Positions 61,648 through 64,000 of a stretch of DNA of 64,000 nt are shown in pieces; position 1 is the first letter of the stretch, and every line of letters starts with the position of its first letter. Under the pieces are notes generated by a model. The model made no database searches and was not told the DNA's origin. It saw nothing but the letters and a program-made list of their open reading frames with translations. The DNA comes from Streptomyces cadmiisoli (lineage in GTDB: Bacteria; Actinomycetota; Actinomycetes; Streptomycetales; Streptomycetaceae): contig NZ_CP030073.1 of the NCBI RefSeq assembly GCF_003261055.1, forward strand, positions 7,130,001-7,194,000, in the 5' to 3' direction. A program made the translations under genes and the position numbers.

Positions 61648-63198
61648 TCAGGCGTCCTCCTTCAGCAGGTCAGCGCACTTCTCGCCGATCACCATCGTCG
61701 TGATGCACGGATTGACCGTCACCAGATCCGGCATCACCGAACCGTCCGCCACCCGCAGACCCTCGACGCCCTTCACCCTCAGCCGGGCGTCGAGCGGGGC
61801 CGAGGGGTCGTCGTCGGCGCCCATCCGCACCGTGCAGGACGGGTGGTAGACGGTGTTGTGGGTCTTGCGGATGTAGTCGAGCAGTTCGCCGTCCGACCGG
61901 ACGTCCGGGCCCGGCGCCAGCTCCGCGCCGGCCCAGCCGCTCAGCGCCGGCTGCGCGGCGATCCTGCGGGCCAGCCGCAGCCCGTACGTCATCACCCGCA
62001 CGTCGTGCTCGTGCGTGAAGTACCGCGGGTCGACCCTCGGCCTGTCGCGGTGGTCCCGGGTCCGCAGCCGCACCGTTCCCCGGGACCTGGCGCGGGTGAC
62101 GTTCGGGGTGAGGCAGAACGCGTTCTCCGAGGTCGGGTAGCCCCACCGCGCCGTGTTGAGGTCGAAGGGCACCGAGCCGTAGTGGAACATCAGGTCGGGC
62201 CGGTCCAGACCCGGCTCGGTGTCGTAGAAGACGCCCGCCTCCCACCACTGGCTGGACGTGGTGGTCATCGGCCGGGCGGCCTCCCACATGATGACGCCCT
62301 CGGGATGGTCCTGGAGGTTCTCGCCGACGCCCGGCGCGTCCACGGTCACCTCGACGCCGACCTCCCTGAGGTGCTCGGCGGGGCCGATGCCGGACAGCAT
62401 CAGCAGCTTCGGCGAGTCGATCGCGCCGCACGAGACGACGACCTCCCGCCGGGCCCGGACCGTCCGGGTGCGGATCAGGTCCGGGTCCAGGTACTCGGCG
62501 CCGGTGCACCGCCGTCCCTCCAGCACCAGCCGTCTGGCCCGCACCCCCGTGCGCACGACCAGGTTCGGCCGCTTGCCCATCACCGGATGCAGATAGGCCA
62601 CCGAGGAGGACTGCCGGACGTTGTTCTCGTCGGCGTTGATCTGGAACCAGTTGGCGCCGCGGACCACGGTCGTACCCGTGTTGAAGCCGACCGTGGGGAT
62701 GCCCGCCTGCGCGCACGCCTCCAGCAGCGCCGCCCCGCAGGGGTCCTCGCCCTTGAGGGTGCGCAGCTTCACCGGGCCGGTGCGGCCGTGGTGGTCGCCG
62801 GGCGCGTCGTTGGCCTCGAGCCGGCGGTAGAGCGGGAAGAGGTCGGCCGCGCCCCAGCCCGGGCAGCCGGCCGCGGCCCAGTCGTCGAGGTCCTCGGCGG
62901 GGGCCCAGAAGGCGATGCACGAGTTGTGCGAGGAGCAGCCGCCGAGCACCTTGGCGCGGGCGTGCCGCAGGAAGCTGTTGCCGGCCTCCTGCGGCTCGAC
63001 CGGGTAGTCCCAGTCGTAGCCGGACTCCAGCAGGCCCATCCAGCGCTCCAGCCTCAGGACGTCGTCGACGCCGACGTCGCTCGGGCCGGCTTCCAGGACG
63101 CACACGGTGACCGAGGGGTCCTCGGAGAGTCTGGCCGCGACCACGTTTCCCGCGGTGCCGCCGCCGACCACGACGTAGTCGAACTCGTCGGTGTGCAT
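61648..63198 (-). CDS. GMC family FAD oxidoreductase (choline-dehydrogenase-like)
   Basis: A 516-residue flavoenzyme. The dinucleotide motif FDYVVVGGGTAGNVVAARLSEDPSVTVCVLEAGP opens the protein, then WDYPVEPQ, KVLGGCSSHNSCIAFWAP (GMC signature 1), VSCGAIDSPKLLMLSGIGPAEHL (signature 2) and the C-terminal HNTVYHPSCTVRMGADDDPSAPLDARLRVKGVEGLRVADGSVMPDLVTVNPCITTMVIGEKCADLL with the His/Asn pair. It oxidises an alcohol, possibly choline, given the APC permease 16 bp upstream in the same operon. The start ATG 63198 is set by the family motif. Choline is inference. Confidence 0.85.
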   Translation of the reverse strand: MHTDEFDYVVVGGGTAGNVVAARLSEDPSVTVCVLEAGPSDVGVDDVLRLERWMGLLESGYDWDYPVEPQEAGNSFLRHARAKVLGGCSSHNSCIAFWAPAEDLDDWAAAGCPGWGAADLFPLYRRLEANDAPGDHHGRTGPVKLRTLKGEDPCGAALLEACAQAGIPTVGFNTGTTVVRGANWFQINADENNVRQSSSVAYLHPVMGKRPNLVVRTGVRARRLVLEGRRCTGAEYLDPDLIRTRTVRARREVVVSCGAIDSPKLLMLSGIGPAEHLREVGVEVTVDAPGVGENLQDHPEGVIMWEAARPMTTTSSQWWEAGVFYDTEPGLDRPDLMFHYGSVPFDLNTARWGYPTSENAFCLTPNVTRARSRGTVRLRTRDHRDRPRVDPRYFTHEHDVRVMTYGLRLARRIAAQPALSGWAGAELAPGPDVRSDGELLDYIRKTHNTVYHPSCTVRMGADDDPSAPLDARLRVKGVEGLRVADGSVMPDLVTVNPCITTMVIGEKCADLLKEDA

Positions 63199-63214
63199 GA
63201 GCTGCTGACCCCCT

Positions 63215-64000
63215 TCAGTCGGCCGCCGGGGCGGTGGGCCGGGCGGAGGACTCCAGCCGGTGCTCGGCGAGGACGCCGGTGCGGTGGCGCTGGACGAACC
63301 AGTAGTAGGCGAAGCCGCCGCCCGCGATGACCGCGACGAACAGGACGGCACCCCACCGCAGGTACCAGTGGAACGGCGCCGACGCGTTGTACACCGAGGC
63401 GCGCGGCCAGATCAGGTTGACGGTCATCGCCAGCCCCCACAGCACCGCCGCGATGTTGACGGGCAGTCCCCACCGGCCCAGCGAGAACCTGCCCTCGGCG
63501 GGCTGCCACCTGCCGCGCAGCCGGGCCACCAGCATCGGCGCGGTCACGCCGAGGTAGGCGAGGTAGATCATGATGATGCCGATGCTGGTGACCACGGTGA
63601 AGATCTGCGGCTGGCGGATGTTGACCACGAGGATCGCCAGCGCGAGGACACCGATGACCACGGCCGGCAGCACCGGCGTGTGGAAGCGCGGGCTGACCCG
63701 GGCCATCAGGGCGGACGCGGGCAGGTTGTTGTCCCGCGCCATCGCGAACGCCAGCCGGATCGCCGCGGTGTGGACGGCCAGGGCGCACACCGTGACCGCG
63801 ATCAGCACGCACCACAGCATCGCCTTGCCGGCCGTCGGGCCGAGCACGTCGAGCACGATGTACTGGAGGCCCTCCGTCGACAGCTTGTCCCCGTTCAGGG
63901 TCGACACGCTCATCAGCGCGAGCAGCAGGACCAGCCCGCCCAGGACGAACGAGGCGACGATCGCGCGGATGATGGCGCGCGGCGCGTTGCGGGACGGGTC
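63215..64000 (-). CDS. APC-family amino acid permease (5' partial)
   Basis: The last 261 residues of an amino acid/polyamine/organocation transporter; the frame is open to the window edge, with DPSRNAPRAIIRAIVASFVLGGLVLLLALMS, and the start lies beyond. At least seven hydrophobic segments are visible, including AMARDNNLPASALMARVSPRFHTPVLPAVVIGVLALAILVV, the APC-type region. It shares an operon with the GMC oxidoreductase. The substrate is unknown; an alcohol amine such as choline or ethanolamine would fit the context. Confidence 0.8.
   Translation of the reverse strand, partial: DPSRNAPRAIIRAIVASFVLGGLVLLLALMSVSTLNGDKLSTEGLQYIVLDVLGPTAGKAMLWCVLIAVTVCALAVHTAAIRLAFAMARDNNLPASALMARVSPRFHTPVLPAVVIGVLALAILVVNIRQPQIFTVVTSIGIIMIYLAYLGVTAPMLVARLRGRWQPAEGRFSLGRWGLPVNIAAVLWGLAMTVNLIWPRASVYNASAPFHWYLRWGAVLFVAVIAGGGFAYYWFVQRHRTGVLAEHRLESSARPTAPAAD

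Overview
The window is high-GC actinobacterial chromosome, almost certainly Streptomyces. Reasons: strong G/C bias at third codon positions, frequent GTG starts, ATGA/GTGA overlaps between genes, and Streptomyces-typical genes (rbpA, smeA-sffA, ppm1, an SCO1431-family micro-protein, a nitrate-sensor kinase paired with a DUF742 protein). From memory, not from a search, the order ribE-ribM-ribBA-ribH-hisE-hisG ... chitinase ... ppm1-fxsA-rbpA ... smeA-sffA matches the SCO1415-SCO1450 part of the S. coelicolor core chromosome. I saw no tRNA, rRNA, CRISPR array, prophage or intact IS.

Layout. 1-1.9 kb: 3' part of a conservon-like kinase plus its DUF742 partner. 2.2-4.8 kb: an amidase and a flavin monooxygenase resembling DavA/DavB, which turn L-lysine into 5-aminovalerate. 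4.8-10.9 kb: DUF5995 protein, secreted GH6 glucanase, uracil/xanthine permease, and an MFS transporter divergent from a ROK regulator with a palindromic operator between them. 10.9-11.6 kb: a MITE-like element, then the remnant of a chitinase gene whose promoter is still intact. 11.7-16.8 kb: FMN riboswitch, riboflavin operon, hisE, hisG and a PH-domain protein. 17-19.4 kb: two CNNM/CBS membrane proteins. 19.5-26.6 kb: AAA ATPase, candidate small RNA, small kinase, Tat-exported C39-like peptidase with a DasR-type site, micro-membrane protein, TetR regulator, second MITE and an intact GH18 chitinase. 26.9-33.5 kb: acyl-CoA dehydrogenase, lipocalin-like and phosphotransferase proteins, Lrp regulator, amidohydrolase. 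34-36 kb: ppm1, fxsA, rbpA with a SigR-type promoter. 36.3-40.7 kb: UMF1-type transporter, glycerophosphodiesterase, YczE-like membrane protein and divergent MocR regulator. 40.8-45.2 kb: sffA-smeA (sporulation), ankyrin and HEAT-like proteins. 45.4-48.6 kb: two GT4 glycosyltransferases and an SGNH hydrolase in one operon. 48.7-54 kb: pxpC-pxpB-pxpA, DUF1445 protein, MFS transporter and a divergent GntR regulator, a 5-oxoproline utilisation unit. 54-61.6 kb: a 48-bp tandem repeat and a three-gene MukBEF/Wadjet-like SMC operon with no recognisable nuclease. 61.6-64 kb: GMC oxidoreductase and the 3' part of an APC permease.

The most unusual items are: the SMC operon, whose ATPase carries Asn where the Walker-B Glu is expected; the decayed chitinase with a promoter matching that of the intact chitinase 15 kb away; two MITE-like copies whose ends supply the stop codons of neighbouring genes; a candidate small RNA upstream of the AAA ATPase; and a 14/16 match to the DasR operator beside the peptidase gene.
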